64,000 nt of DNA from Bufo bufo (GCF_905171765.1 NC_053393.1:67673371-67737370); one strand, 5' to 3'. Positions 45,840 through 56,797 are shown, numbered from the stretch's first letter. Program-made: numbers and translations. The notes: generated by a model not told the origin, from the letters alone.

Positions 45840-47421
45840 CACTGCTCAAAAAAATAAAGGGAACACTTAAACAACACAATGTAACTCCAAGTCAATCACA
45901 CTTCTGTGAAATCAAACTGTCCACTTAGGAAGCAACACTGAGTGACAATCAATTTCACATGCTGTTGTGCAAATGGGATAGACAACAGGTGGAAATTATA
46001 GGCAATTAGCAAGACACCCCCAATAAAGGAGTGGTTCTGCAGGTGGTGATCACAGACCACTTCTCAGTTCCTATGCTTCCTGGCTGATGTTTTGGTCACT
46101 TTTGAATGCTGGCGGTGCTTTCACTCTAGTGGTAGCATGAGACGGAGTCTACAACCCACACAAGTGGCTCAGGTAGTGCAGCTTATCCAGAATGGCACAT
46201 CAATGCGAGCTGTGACAAGAAGGTTTGCTGTGTCTGTCAGCGTAGTGTCCAGAGCATGGAGGCACTACCAGGGGACAGGCCAGTACAACGGGAGACGTGG
46301 AGGAGGACGTAGGAGGGCAACAACCCAGCAGCAGGACCGCTACCTCCGCCTTTGTGCAAGGAGGAACAGGAGGAGCACTGCCAGAGCCCTGCAAAATGAC
46401 CTCCAGCAGGCCACAAATGTGCATGTGTCTGCTCAAACGGTCAGAAACAGACTCCATGAGGGTGATATGAGGGCCCGACGTCCACAGGTGGGGGTTGTGC
46501 TTACAGCCCAACACCGTGCAGGACGTTTGGCATTTGCCAGAGAACACCAAGATTGGCAAATTCGTCACTGGCGCCCTGTGCTCTTCACAGATGAAAGCAG
46601 GTTCACACTGAGCACATGTGACAGACGTGACAGAGTCTTGAGACGTCGTGGAGAACGTTCTGCTGTCTGCAACATCCTCCAGCATGACCGGTTTGGCATT
46701 GGGTCAGTAATGGTGTAGGGTGGCATTTCTTTGGAGGGCCGCACAGCCCTCCATGTGCTTGCCAGAGGTAGCCTGACTGCCATTAGGTACCGAGATGAGA
46801 TCCTCAGACCCCTTGTGAGACCATATGCTGGTGCGGTTGGCCCTGGGTTCCTCCTAATGCAAGACAATGCTAGACCTCATGTGGCTGGAGTGTGTCAGCA
46901 GTTCCTGCAAGACAAAGGCATTGATGCTATGGACTGGCCCGCCCATTCCCCAGACCTGAATCCAATTGAGCACATCTGGGACATCATGTCTCGCTCTATC
47001 CACCAACGTCACGTTGCACCACAGACTGTCCAGGAGTTGGCAGATGCTTTAGTCCAGGTCTGGGAGGAGATCCCTCAGGAGACCGTCTGCCACCTCATCA
47101 GGAGCATGCACAGGCGTTGTAGGGAGGTCATACAGGCACGTGGAGGCCACACACACTACTGAGCCTCATTTTGACTTGTTTTAAGGACATTACATCAAAG
47201 TTGGATCAGCCTGTAGTGTGTTTTTCCACTTTAATTTTGAGGGTGACTCCAAATCCAGACCTCTATGGGTTGAAAAATTTGATTTCCATTTTTTTATTTT
47301 TGTGTGATTTTGTTGTCAGCAAATTCAACTATGTAAAGAACAAAGTATTTCAGAAGAATATTTAATGAATTCAGATCTAGGATGTGTTATTTTTGTGTTC
47401 CCTTTATTTTTTTGAGCAGTG
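45840..47421 (+). mobile_element. Tc1 transposon (copy 4)
   Basis: 1582 bp with matching terminal repeats and TA on both sides (45838-45839, 47422-47423). It follows a 197-bp stretch that ends in a polyadenylation-like AATAAAG (about 45810), perhaps the 3' tail of another retroelement. The transposase has the same stop as copy 2. Confidence 0.92.
46092..47162 (+). pseudogene. Tc1 transposase with the same in-frame stop as copy 2
   Basis: 357 codons in one frame with a single TAG at codon 209 (46716-46718), exactly the position of the copy 2 stop; the following Gly codon is intact here. All three catalytic residues remain encoded. The shared stop and other shared changes (for example GTGATCACAGACCACTTCTC upstream, where copy 1 differs) group copies 2 and 4 as a non-autonomous sublineage. 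Confidence 0.92.
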
Positions 47422-47423
47422 TA

Positions 47424-48876
47424 GTACCGGTTCTCTTTTGTTGGTATATATATTAAGGAGGTACACCCTTGCTAATACAAGGCTGTGTTGATCCAGTTGA
47501 ACATTGTTAAATTACAGGCAGTATCCCTTACGATGAGACGCAGAGCAGCCATTTGCCAAACTTAAGCCCTCGGCGCCCCTCTAAAAGGCCGGTTTAGCAG
47601 CAGCAGCGATCATCAAGTGCATACATCTTTATGATCCCATCTCATGTTGATACTCACGGCTTTCCTCTGCTGGAATTATTCATCATATCAGAGCCAAACT
47701 TCTCCTCCATAAACCCTATATGCTTCCCCGGTCAAATTCATATACCCACAGAGAGACAGACAATGTTCAGGCTCCTTTTCGCCAATGACGCTTGCCAAGA
47801 TGGCGAATGCTTGCAGCAAGTTGGAAAATATCTGACGGATAAGATGATATTGTCTCCTCTCTTCCTTCTTTGACTCACCCAGCTTCACTTTATTAAAATT
47901 GAATTTCCCCAAAGTAAGCAGCAAACATATTTCGACATACTCCCCTTTGCAAATTTTTTCACGTGTCTACTGCTTTAGATGTGCCCCTGAAGGCCCCTCA
48001 AACTGAAAGTGATATCCACCCCTACACCTGGCAGCCTCTGAGTAGGTTTCAGAACAACCACCGAGTCGGCATCCCCAGAAGGCTCCAATGGATCTGTGAA
48101 AACATTGGCATATCCACTGCCATCTGAACTACTGATGCCTCCTGCAGTCCCAGGTATAGAGAAGTCTTCCTCTTGCAGTACCCTACTGTCTCTTCAGCAT
48201 CTCCATGTGGACTGTTTAGGCTACTGCCCCACCTGGGTAGGCCAATGATTCCCATCGCATCCAAGACCCAATGGAAACATATGGGCACCATCTTGAGCAC
48301 TGGGTCGGCCACGCGATCCCCTCTCCGAGCTGCCCAACTCTTCCACAACTGAGGAGCTGCTCCCATACCTCCTCCACCGGGTCGTTCTACTGACTAGCTC
48401 ATCGACAGGGCAATTCACCACTTCTGTCCCGGAAGCAGTCGAAGAGGAGGAGGGCTAAGGATCCACTCTGCCGATCCCCTCCTCCAGGAGGCTGTGCCAA
48501 TGGTGAGAATTTGCCAATTTTTCCTGGCTGCAGAAGACTTCTGGGCAGAGCAGGACCCAGTTCTTCCTGCCCGAGGGTTGCTTATGGCGCTCCTGGAATG
48601 GCTCTCAGTCCTTCACACACCAGGTCTGTAATATGAGATCAGTTGGGTTCCGACTCCCGGTACCCACATCGATCAGCTGTTTGAAGGGGTTGTGGTGCTC
48701 ATGTGAGCACAGTATTCTCTTCAATGTTTACCTGCATGCCGTCTAAATTATAGCAGCGGTTCCGTGTAAAGACCACTGCTTGTCCCATTCAAATGAAGAG
48801 GACGAGCACTGGCGCTATATTCTAGATACACTGCAGTATCCAAGAGTCGGACCCCGACCGATTAGATATTGATGAC
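47424..48876. other. Unassigned sequence
   Basis: No domain is recognised in either strand. 47740-47830 contains GCCAAGATGGCGAATGC-like words, and 48030-48440 has a long minus-strand frame without known motifs; it may be an old retroelement piece. 48640-48876 ends in the GATGACCTATCCTGAGGATAG palindrome of a frog MITE, into which the next element inserted. Confidence 0.25.
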
Positions 48877-48891
48877 CTATCCTGAGGATAG

Positions 48892-49221
48892 TGAAAAAGA
48901 TAATGTAGAGCAGCACCCACGGGCCTCCTCGACCTTACCGGAATGCACCAGCCAAACCACGACCGCAGATCCTCAGCACTCCACAGATTAGCGTTTAAAG
49001 AAACGGTAACGGCAGCATCTCCAGATATTCTTTATTGGACATTCTTCAACAAATGTGTAAAAAAATTGCAACGTTTCGGCTACATGGTAGCCTTTATCAG
49101 CCATGATAATGCTTGATAAAGGCTACCATGTAGCCGAAACATTGCAATTTTTGTACACATTCATTGAAGCACGTCCAATAAAGAATATCTGGAGATGATA
49201 CCGTTACCGTTTCTTTGAACG
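48892..49221. mobile_element. Foldback retro-insertion with 15-bp target duplication
   Basis: Flanked by exact 15-bp copies CTATCCTGAGGATAG (48877-48891, 49222-49236). The two halves are inverted copies: CTCCAGATATTCTTTATTGG and GCAACGTTTCGGCTACATGG on the left reappear inverted on the right. Each half contains TGATAAAGGCTACC..GTAGCCGAAAC, resembling a hammerhead core (CUGANGA-stem II-GAAAC). Long variable target duplications point to target-primed retroposition. Confidence 0.7.
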
Positions 49222-49236
49222 CTATCCTGAGGATAG

Positions 49237-50810
49237 GTCATCAATACAATTACAGCACACAACCCCTTCAAGGGTGGTTTCACATTATGTGGGTCTGGGG
49301 GAGATTTATCATCCTTGAGCCAGAAAAGTGGCTTTAAAAAATCGCAAGTTGGTTAACTTTTTAAATGCAACTTTTTGAAAAAATAAGTCACAAGTACCTC
49401 TTTTTATGCCACCCTCGACACTTTTCCAAAATGGGCCATGGCAAGGTTGCGAAAGGGCCAGCACCAGAGACAAATTTATCTTCATTTACACTAGTTTTCC
49501 AGCGCAAATGAAGCCATAAATCTACGGCAACTCTGAGCTGTTTAGGCGCACGGACTGCCGTACTTCTAAACAATGCCAAACCAAAAAAACACTAGCCAGA
49601 CACACATGATTTCCATGGCAGTAGGAGAAAAATGTAGTGTGACGGCACCTTAAAGGGGTTGTCCAAGGTGATTACATTGTTTATATATGGGACGCAATAA
49701 ATTTTAAAAAAGCAATACATTACCGATACCTCGCTGCTGCCGCTCCGATGCTTTCCTGGATTCTGTTGTTCTCCACCTCCCGTTCCTGGCTCCACACACC
49801 AGACATTCCTGAAGATGAAGCCAGTCTACGCTGCAGGTCGTGATGACTGAGCAGGCATCTACTATCATTTTCGTTTGTTGACCTGGGAACCAGGAAGCAG
49901 ACACCAGCAGGCAGGGTCAGACTGGCCCACCAGATGACCGGAGGATCCTCTGGTGAACCCAAGCTCAGACAATAATCGACCCTAATAAAACAGGGCCCTT
50001 AAGGTCCTATATACACACAGAAGGTGGGCCCTCAGAATCATTTCCTCTGGTGGGCCCAAGGGACTTTTGTCTGGCACTGTATGCAGGAACCCCGTAAGCC
50101 TGGTATCGGCAGGGGCGGGGATCGGTGTGTTATCCTTTTTTTATTTTAAACCTATTGTACTCTATATATAAAAATGTTATCCTGCTGGAAACTACTTTGA
50201 AGGCATTAAAAAGTAATTTTACAAAAAATTTGAGCAAATTTATTAAAATGTGTCTGCTGCATCTTTATTTGCTATTATATTATTATTGTATTATTTTATA
50301 TTATCATTATGCTATTATTATATCCATATTACCTCGGTAAGATGTCCTTTATAATTATATCCCACTTTCTCTATGTATATAATGTTTATCCTTAAAGCAG
50401 GGAGCAGACGTGCAGGAGGACCTCTTACAAGGGTAGTTACATGACAGCGGGAATAGTGTAGCTCGGGGTTCTTTCCAGCTGTCACATGTACTGCACAAAG
50501 TAGTCACTCTTTAGTCTGCAGCCATTAAATTGCTGCTTATCCTCCACATTCCTCTCATAACCAGGCCAGGAGTAAATTCCAGCCATGGCCTGGAGCTCAT
50601 ATTTGGAGGAGGTCACACTATTTTCCCAGTTAAGCTTCATCCATTGTTTGTGTTCCAAGTAAATTGGGAAGATAATAATTATTTTCATTGATGGTCCTCA
50701 TGACCATCTATCCTATTGCAGAAAATAATGGCTGGTCATGAGGATATTTTCACCCTGGATACTATATGCGGGCACTACATGTATGAGCATTCCAACAACA
50801 GGACCATGGA
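49237..50810. other. Unassigned sequence with MITE remnants
   Basis: 49292-49530 has a GGGGGAGATTTATCATCC start like the TTTATCA palindromes, and 49649 a TTAAAGGGGTTGTCC T2-like left end without a partner. 50400-50760 is free of repeat features and has TAATTATTTTCATTGATGG-type words, possibly conserved noncoding DNA. No coding region is supported. Confidence 0.25.
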
Positions 50811-50817
50811 CCTCTAA

Positions 50818-51139
50818 AGGCCCTATTACACCGGCAGATTATTGTTAAGATAATTGCTAACGAGCGTAAACATTCGTTCATCGGGTAATAGGAATCTAAT
50901 GTTAAAAAATCCTGGTTTGCCGGCGGCAGATCACGCCGTGTAATATGCACTCTGCTGCTGGCAAACAATGAGACTGCATAGGGATGAGCGATGTATTAAC
51001 GATCACTTGTCTCTATACTGAGGAGGAGATCGTTGCATGTAATAGCAGCTGTCTCCTCCTCTAGCGAGTAGGCGATTGCTTGGAGGGAACTCTTCCCTCC
51101 CAACAATCGTCTGCTCTATTTGCCTGTGTAATAGGGCCT
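50818..51139. repeat. Palindromic MITE in a TAA site
   Basis: AGGCCCTATTACACC and the inverted TGTGTAATAGGGCCT bound the element with TAA at 50815-50817 and 51140-51142. The interior (GGGATGAGCGATG, AGGAGGAGATCG) resembles 1052-1330 and thus defines that weaker copy. Confidence 0.65.
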
Positions 51140-51246
51140 TAACCCACCTGTATACCTTTCATTTTATCTCCTTACTGTTTGCCCCTTGCCCTTGGGGGGT
51201 CTCTTTCAACTTCCTTTTCTCTTTTGACTTAGGCCAAAGGGGTTAA

Positions 51247-51551
51247 AGGGGTTTTCCGAGATTTCAATATTGATCGTCAGTCCTCTGCATAGGTCGATCA
51301 ATATCTGGTCAGTGTGGGTCACCCCACTGTTTGAAGAGGCCATGACGCTCCCGCGAGCGATGCAGACTCTTCCTTGGCCAGTGACATCACACTTATCGGT
51401 CACATGACCTAGGTGCAGCTCGGTCCTATTCAAGTGAATAGGGCTGAGCTGCAATACGAAGCACGGCCACTATACAATGTACAGCACTCCTACTCATCAT
51501 ATATTGATGTCCTATCCTAGGAAATCAATATTGAACTCTTCGAAAACCCCT
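51247..51551. repeat. T2/Kolobok-type MITE in a TTAA site
   Basis: Starts AGGGGTTTTCCGAGATTTC and ends GAAAACCCCT with TTAA at 51243-51246 and 51552-51555. A second, interrupted copy starts at 63604 and runs off the window end. Confidence 0.75.
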
Positions 51552-51775
51552 TTAAATTCAGAAGTTACAGTCATACACCTCCCTTACATATACATTAGCT
51601 TATTGTCATCTGAGCTTGCCAATTTCAGCAGGGCCCGTGGACTATCCAGTGTGTATGGGGGACTCCAGACTCTCCTCCAATATATGATGTTGGGAGTAAG
51701 AAGGTTCCTTGTGTTCGGACAGGAGAGAAGCCACCAATAGTGGTGTCTGGCAGCGGTTACTCCTCTTTTGCCATT

Positions 51776-52921
51776 TGCAGCACGCCAGACCTGCAGGGTA
51801 TTGCGATTGTGAGGTCACGGTTAACGGCAAGCGAGGGTTACTCACAGTTCTGTAGGGAAACCCTGGGCAGGCATACAGCAGTGAAGGAGAGGCTGGCACA
51901 GGAGTCCTCTGGGGCACACTCTGTATTTAGGGACCAGGCCTGGTGGTGGATGAGGTGCCCTGGATGTTGCAGGTGTTTTATGTGCCTGGGGCAAGGTCCC
52001 TTTAAGGTTCGTGACGCCAGTGCCTGTAACGGTGGCACACCGAATGGTAGTATTAATAAGTGAGGTACACAGATGGTATGGTGAACCAAACTTTGCTTTA
52101 CTGTAATCAGTTCAACTTTATACAGTTGGATGTCAACTCAGTTCCACATACAAGATACACTTCACAAGCAGGCTTTCACAATTATGGCAGGTATACTGTT
52201 TTCTTGCAAGATACTCAGAGGGTAAACAACAACACACTCAGAATCAGGCTGTACCGTCTCCTCGGAGATAGTGTACACTGTTCCTTAGAACTCCTGTCTG
52301 GTTTTTATCCCAAGGCCCGGATACATCAATGCTGGCTTTTATCCTTGGTAACAATCTTCCTCAGGTACTCATCCTTGCTTTACATTACTACTCCTTCTGC
52401 CCTTCAGCTTACTTGTACTAGCTGGAAACACTGGCTCTGCTTGACTTGGTGGGAACTGCAGGTTTTCTCCCAGGAGGCAAACTCTTCCCCTGGGGTGAAT
52501 CTTCTGAGCTAACTGAGGCTCACTTGATCCGCAGGTAGGCTAGGATCCCTCTACTAGCCTCCTGGTAACAACTAGTAGCCTGGGCTGTCTAGCTGCATGT
52601 CAGGAGGAGGCCCTCAGCATATCACTGGCTGGTGCCTTCTAACTTGTCTCTGCAGACTCCTGACTCTGAACTCTCTCTCCCTGTCTGGGCCTGGATCTTT
52701 ATACTAGGGGTTCTCTAACTCCCTCTAGTGTCTGGGATGTCTAGCTACACCCAACTAGGCCTGCAAATGCATCATACAGGGGAACATTGCATATAAAAAC
52801 ACATTAGAAAATACATTGATTGCACAATTACATATGACATTTCTGTCCCTTGTGAGTAGGAGGAACGCGCACACCAATTGACCCTTGTGTAGTGCCCACG
52901 CCAATCTAGTGGGACACTACA
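51776..52921 (-). repeat. 3' LTR of the cold-shock retrotransposon
   Basis: 1146 bp, TGTAGTGTCCC..GTGCTGCA in minus sense. Compared with the other LTR there are roughly a dozen substitutions and no length change. No strong polypurine tract is visible just inside it (the adjoining minus-strand bases read GCGTGGTGGTA). The 150-aa plus-strand frame inside each LTR has no known domain and is considered incidental. Confidence 0.85.
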
Positions 52922-53806
52922 TACCACCACGCTATAACGTTGCCCGACCTCGGCGCAACATGGAGGGGCCCTGCCCAGCTGGATACTGCACCTGAAAAAG
53001 AGAGAATAACGCAAAGCAGGAAAATTTTCATCTACATTTGCAGAAGCACATTATATGCATAAATCTGGCAGTTCCACTGGCTTAGGAACAAGTAACGGTG
53101 AAAAGGGGCGTCGTTCTCTTCTCTCAGGATAGTGTAAGGGAACAGGGGCGCTGACCTGGCACAGCGTATCATTATAACCAGGATAGTCCATAAGTGCAAA
53201 TTGTCCATAATATGACAGTAGACAAATATAAAACAATTTAAAGTTCTTGGAGGCTCAAGGAACAAATATGAGTCCGTACCCAGGTTTCTTTCTTATTTAG
53301 AGTGAGTGTCTTTCACCCGCAAGGCAAGGTAGCAAATCACAGAGGCTCGCTTACAGTGGAGTCCATCTCTGGGCACATTTCTTTAAAAGAGCAATATCTC
53401 AGAGGCTCAGGTACTTTTGAGTCTATCACTGGGCACGTTTCCTTGACATTTAATGTTGCACAATAAAAAGACAGCACATAGAAGATAGCCCACCCTTTCA
53501 AATGGCATAATATAAAAACAAGTGCTGTAATACCCTTAATCAACCTGAAAAGGGGGTTAAAGGGTTAAAGGTGCAACAAAAATAGGCACAACTTGGTGTG
53601 AGATCGTAGAAGCAGGCAGGAGGTCCTGTAAACAAGATGGTTTTGCTGACATTTTTATTTCAGTGGGTGACCACTACCACTGAGCCGTGGGTAACTGGCA
53701 GCAGCAACAAAGGACCAAAACAAAGGACTCCTGTCCTGGAAGGGTTAAATTCTCAGTAATGAGGTCCCTTGATGAAAGCAATAAATCAACGGCCTAGCAG
53801 GCCAAT

Positions 53807-54415
53807 TCACAGGGGCATGTCATAATCACCTGGTACTTTAGTGGTGCTCCCTGGCCCTGCTGGCAAATGAGGCCTGTAATAATCTTCCACAGGCGGATGT
53901 GCCCACAACACGGTATTAGGGGGCAGCTGCAGCATGAAGGGACCCCTAATAGGTATTGGCCCCATAGGCCTAGGGGTTATGACAGTTGCTGACCGCACCG
54001 GTGCAGGGATAACAATTGCAGGTTGTGCTTGCCTGGGTACCGCCGCCGCAAGCGGTCCGGTGGGCTCTGCGCAACAAGTCACAGGGTGAGAGGGCCTTCT
54101 TGGGGGCCTCGACGTAGCTGTGGTAGCAGAAGGTGGCCGGCTGGTAGGGACAGGTACCCTTACCTCTTCCTTCTTAGGTGGCGTCTGGATCCTGGCAGTG
54201 GCAATTCTGCGTAACTCCTGCAACTTTTCCTCCAGACGGACGATCTGGTCGTCTAGGCTCTCGGTCTCAGGATTGCTGTCCTCCGCTGTCGCCGCTGGCA
54301 CTGGTACAGTAGATGATGCATCGGAGGCGGCCGCTGCAGGCTCCAGTGGCGCATCAGGTCTCTTACCCTTCCGGATATTATCCAGGGTAACGCAGAGTCC
54401 TTTCAGATTCTCCAT
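53807..54415 (-). CDS. Retrotransposon ORF, coiled coil plus proline-rich tail
   Basis: 202 residues, in the same frame as the upstream cold-shock frame and separated from it by one TAA and four sense codons. Residues 53-73 (SLDDQIVRLEEKLQELRR) form a predicted coiled coil; 79-190 are rich in Pro, Ala and Thr (RPPSATTATSRPPRRPS), followed by ILQ-poor, PPNTVLWAHPP-type sequence. It could be the C-terminal half of one gag-like protein broken by a recent stop, or a separate protein reached by readthrough. I recognise no capsid or zinc knuckle. Confidence 0.5.
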   Translation of the reverse strand: MENLKGLCVTLDNIRKGKRPDAPLEPAAAASDASSTVPVPAATAEDSNPETESLDDQIVRLEEKLQELRRIATARIQTPPKKEEVRVPVPTSRPPSATTATSRPPRRPSHPVTCCAEPTGPLAAAVPRQAQPAIVIPAPVRSATVITPRPMGPIPIRGPFMLQLPPNTVLWAHPPVEDYYRPHLPAGPGSTTKVPGDYDMPL

Positions 54416-54427
54416 TTCTTGGATCGT

Positions 54428-55402
54428 TTACTCCCGGCGAGGCAGCTCGGGGGATGGATAGGGACTCACCCATTTCTCCAATATGGTTGGCTGCCAGAAT
54501 ACGTTAGGGCCAATGAAAGAGCCCCGCTCTTGGAATGCGTAATGGGCCGGTTCTGGAGAGCGCGCTGGTTTGCACTCGCAGCCAGAGTAGTCCTCATCTG
54601 CCTCCCAGTCCTCCGGTTCTTTCTTGGGACGGGTCACGGCAGTAGCATATGGGCCACGCAGGCCCTCGGCAGGGGTGAATTCCACTTCTTCTCCCTCGCG
54701 GAGGTTATGCATATGCTCGGGGAGGTAACCCCGCTTGACGGATCTCCGGTTTACGTATAAGTCTCTGCCGGTGGTATAGTCTTGTATGAAACCGTAGCCA
54801 CGGTTCTTGTCGAAGGCCACAACCAATCCCTTTCTCCTTTCCAGGCAGGGTTGGGTGTCAGTGTGGCGCTCGTGAACGGTCTTTGCCAGTTCTTCGTAGA
54901 ATATCTTTGACTTGGTATTTTTCTTTATGGCGGCCTCCCGGATCTCTGCCATTAACGCTGACCACTTGAACGAGGGCTGGAAGAAGTCCCTCCAGGAGCC
55001 ATAGTAGGTCTCCGGTCGCGTCCTCGGTGGCAGGCAGGCGGGTTTCTCCGGTCCCGGAGGGTAGGCCGGTAGAGCGTCCTCTGGCTCTACACCAATACAA
55101 TCCATCTTTACTAGATTAGGCGCGGACATCCCAGCAGAGCAGTCTTCACTCTCCAACATGCTCGATCCTTCTCTGGAGAGCGACAGGGTGGCGCCAATAA
55201 GTTCAGACAGATCCTCCCAATGCACTGGGAGGCCGCCCCCTAGGTACTCCAGTATGGGGGAGGCGGAGTCCATTTCTGCAGACATGCAAATGTACAGACA
55301 GGGCGATGGCGCCGACATTGAGCCTTTTCCCGCTCTTTTCAGCAAAAAGGCGCCAACTTTTACAGCCAATTCAGGATGAAGATGACGCAGCAGTAAATTC
55401 AA
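54428..55402 (-). CDS. Retrotransposon gag-position ORF with a cold-shock domain
   Basis: 324 residues beginning about 240 bases inside the primer-binding-like site. Residues 191-259 read as a cold-shock (Y-box-like) domain: KGLVVAFDKNRGYGFIQDY contains an RNP1-type motif (RGYGFI, 201-206), DLYVNRRSVKRG an RNP2-like strand (214-225), and LREGEEVEFTPAEGLRGPYA the final strands with the GE-VEF and E-G signature. Cold-shock domains bind single-stranded RNA or DNA, so a role in packaging the element's RNA is plausible (inference). The N-terminal 190 and C-terminal 65 residues match nothing I know. Confidence 0.65.
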   Translation of the reverse strand: MNLLLRHLHPELAVKVGAFLLKRAGKGSMSAPSPCLYICMSAEMDSASPILEYLGGGLPVHWEDLSELIGATLSLSREGSSMLESEDCSAGMSAPNLVKMDCIGVEPEDALPAYPPGPEKPACLPPRTRPETYYGSWRDFFQPSFKWSALMAEIREAAIKKNTKSKIFYEELAKTVHERHTDTQPCLERRKGLVVAFDKNRGYGFIQDYTTGRDLYVNRRSVKRGYLPEHMHNLREGEEVEFTPAEGLRGPYATAVTRPKKEPEDWEADEDYSGCECKPARSPEPAHYAFQERGSFIGPNVFWQPTILEKWVSPYPSPELPRRE

Positions 55403-55624
55403 GCAAGCTCAGCGGCCATCTTTAGCAAAAACGCTGTCTATTCACTGACAGCAAGCGGTGGCTTAAACAAGCAGCAAATAGTCCAGAAAACACTATTTTC
55501 ACACCGCTACTTAGGACAGTCCTTTGGGCCCAGCAATTTTCAATAAAACAATTAGGGCTTGTCACTTTAGGGCAGTCTTTAGCACACAGTTTTATATCCG
55601 CAATGGCGCAGGAATGTTCCGTAA

Positions 55625-55642
55625 ATCCTGTTCGTGACGCCA
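55625..55642 (-). promoter_or_regulatory. Primer-binding-site-like sequence
   Basis: In minus sense the 5' LTR end (GTGCTGCA) is followed by TAAAT and then TGGCGTCACGAACAGGAT. A TGG start just inside the LTR is where the tRNA CCA end anneals. It resembles lysine-tRNA-type sites but with an extra base, so the tRNA is left open. Confidence 0.55.
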
Positions 55643-55647
55643 ATTTA

Positions 55648-56793
55648 TGCAGCACGCCAGACCTGCAGGGTATTGCGATTGTGAGGTCACGGTTAACGGC
55701 AAGCGAGGGTTACTCACAGTTCTGTAGGGAAACCCTGGGCAGGCATACAGCAGTGAAGGAGAGGCTGGCACAGGAGTCCTCTGGGGCACACTCTGTATTT
55801 AGGGACCAGGCCTGGTGGTGGATGAGGTGCCCTGGATGTTGCAGGTGTTTTATGTGCCTGGGGCAAGGTCCCTTTAAGGTTCGTGACGCCAGTGCCTTTA
55901 ACGGTGGCACACCGATTGGTAGTATTAATAAGTGAGGTACACAGATGGTATGGTGAACCAAACTTTGCTTTACTGTAATCAGTTCAACTTTATACAGTTG
56001 GATGTCAACTCAGTTCCACATATCAGATACACTTCACAAGCAGGCTTTCACAATTATGGCAGGTATACTGTTTCCTTGCAAGATACTCAGAGGGTAAACA
56101 ACAACACACTCAGAATCAGGCTGTACCGTCTCCTCAGAGATAGTGTACACTGTTCCTTAGAACTCCTGTCTGGTTTTTATCCCAAGGCCCGGATACCTCA
56201 ATGCTGGCTTTTATCCTTGGTAACAATCTTCCTCAGGTACTCATCCTTGCTTTACATTACTACTCCTTCTGCCCTTCAGCTTACTTGTACTAGCTGGAAA
56301 CACTGGCTCTGCTTGACTTGGTGGGAACTGCAGGTTTTCTCCCAGGAGGCAAACTCTTCCCCTGGGGTGAATCTTCTGAGCTAACTGAGGCTCACTTGAT
56401 CCGCAGGTAGGCTAGGATCCCTCTACTAGCCTCCTGGTAACAACTAGTAGCCTGGGCTGTCTAGCTGCATGTCAGGAGGAGGCCCTCAGCATATCACTGG
56501 CTGGTGCCTTCTAACTTGTCTCTGCAGACTCCTGACTCTGAACTCCCTCTCCCTGTCTGGGCCTGGATCTTTATACTAGGGGTTCTCTAACTCCCTCTAG
56601 TGTCTGGGATGTCTAGCTACACCCAACTAGGCCTGCAAATGCATCATACAGGGGAACATTGCATATAAAAACACATTAGAAAATACATTGATTGCACACT
56701 TAAATATAACATTACTGTCCCTTGTGAGTAGGAGGAACGCGCACACCAATTGACCCTTGTGTAGTGCCCACGCCAATCTAGTGGGACACTACA
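55648..56793 (-). repeat. 5' LTR of the cold-shock retrotransposon
   Basis: 1146 bp, the same length as the other LTR. In minus sense it begins TGTAGTGTCCCAC next to the CATT duplication, so it carries the promoter for the internal frames. A TATA box lies about 220 bp from its outer edge. Confidence 0.85.
56570..56575 (-). promoter_or_regulatory. TATA box of the 5' LTR
   Basis: TATAAA in minus sense (CCTAGTATAAAGATCC), about 220 bp into the LTR, the normal U3 location. The identical word is present in the other LTR near 52700. Confidence 0.45.
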
Positions 56794-56797
56794 CATT

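Larger units (their letters stand above)
51776..56793 (-). mobile_element. Complete non-autonomous LTR retrotransposon with a cold-shock-domain gene
   Basis: Two direct repeats of exactly 1146 bp (51776-52921, 55648-56793), about 99% identical, bound the element; LTR ends are TG..CA and the flanks are 4-bp duplications CATT (51772-51775, 56794-56797). Minus orientation is shown by a primer-binding-like site next to the right LTR, a TATA box in minus sense and gag-position frames on the minus strand. The 2.7-kb interior has no protease, reverse transcriptase, RNase H or integrase, so it must borrow these. Few LTR differences imply a recent insertion. Confidence 0.85.

Noticed and set aside
52060..52512. 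150-residue plus-strand frame present in both LTRs
   Set aside because: Present twice only because the LTR is duplicated; it runs against the element's orientation and has no recognisable domain.
55625..55642. Assignment of the primer site to a particular tRNA
   Set aside because: It is close to the lysine type but with an extra base; without alignment I cannot name the tRNA.
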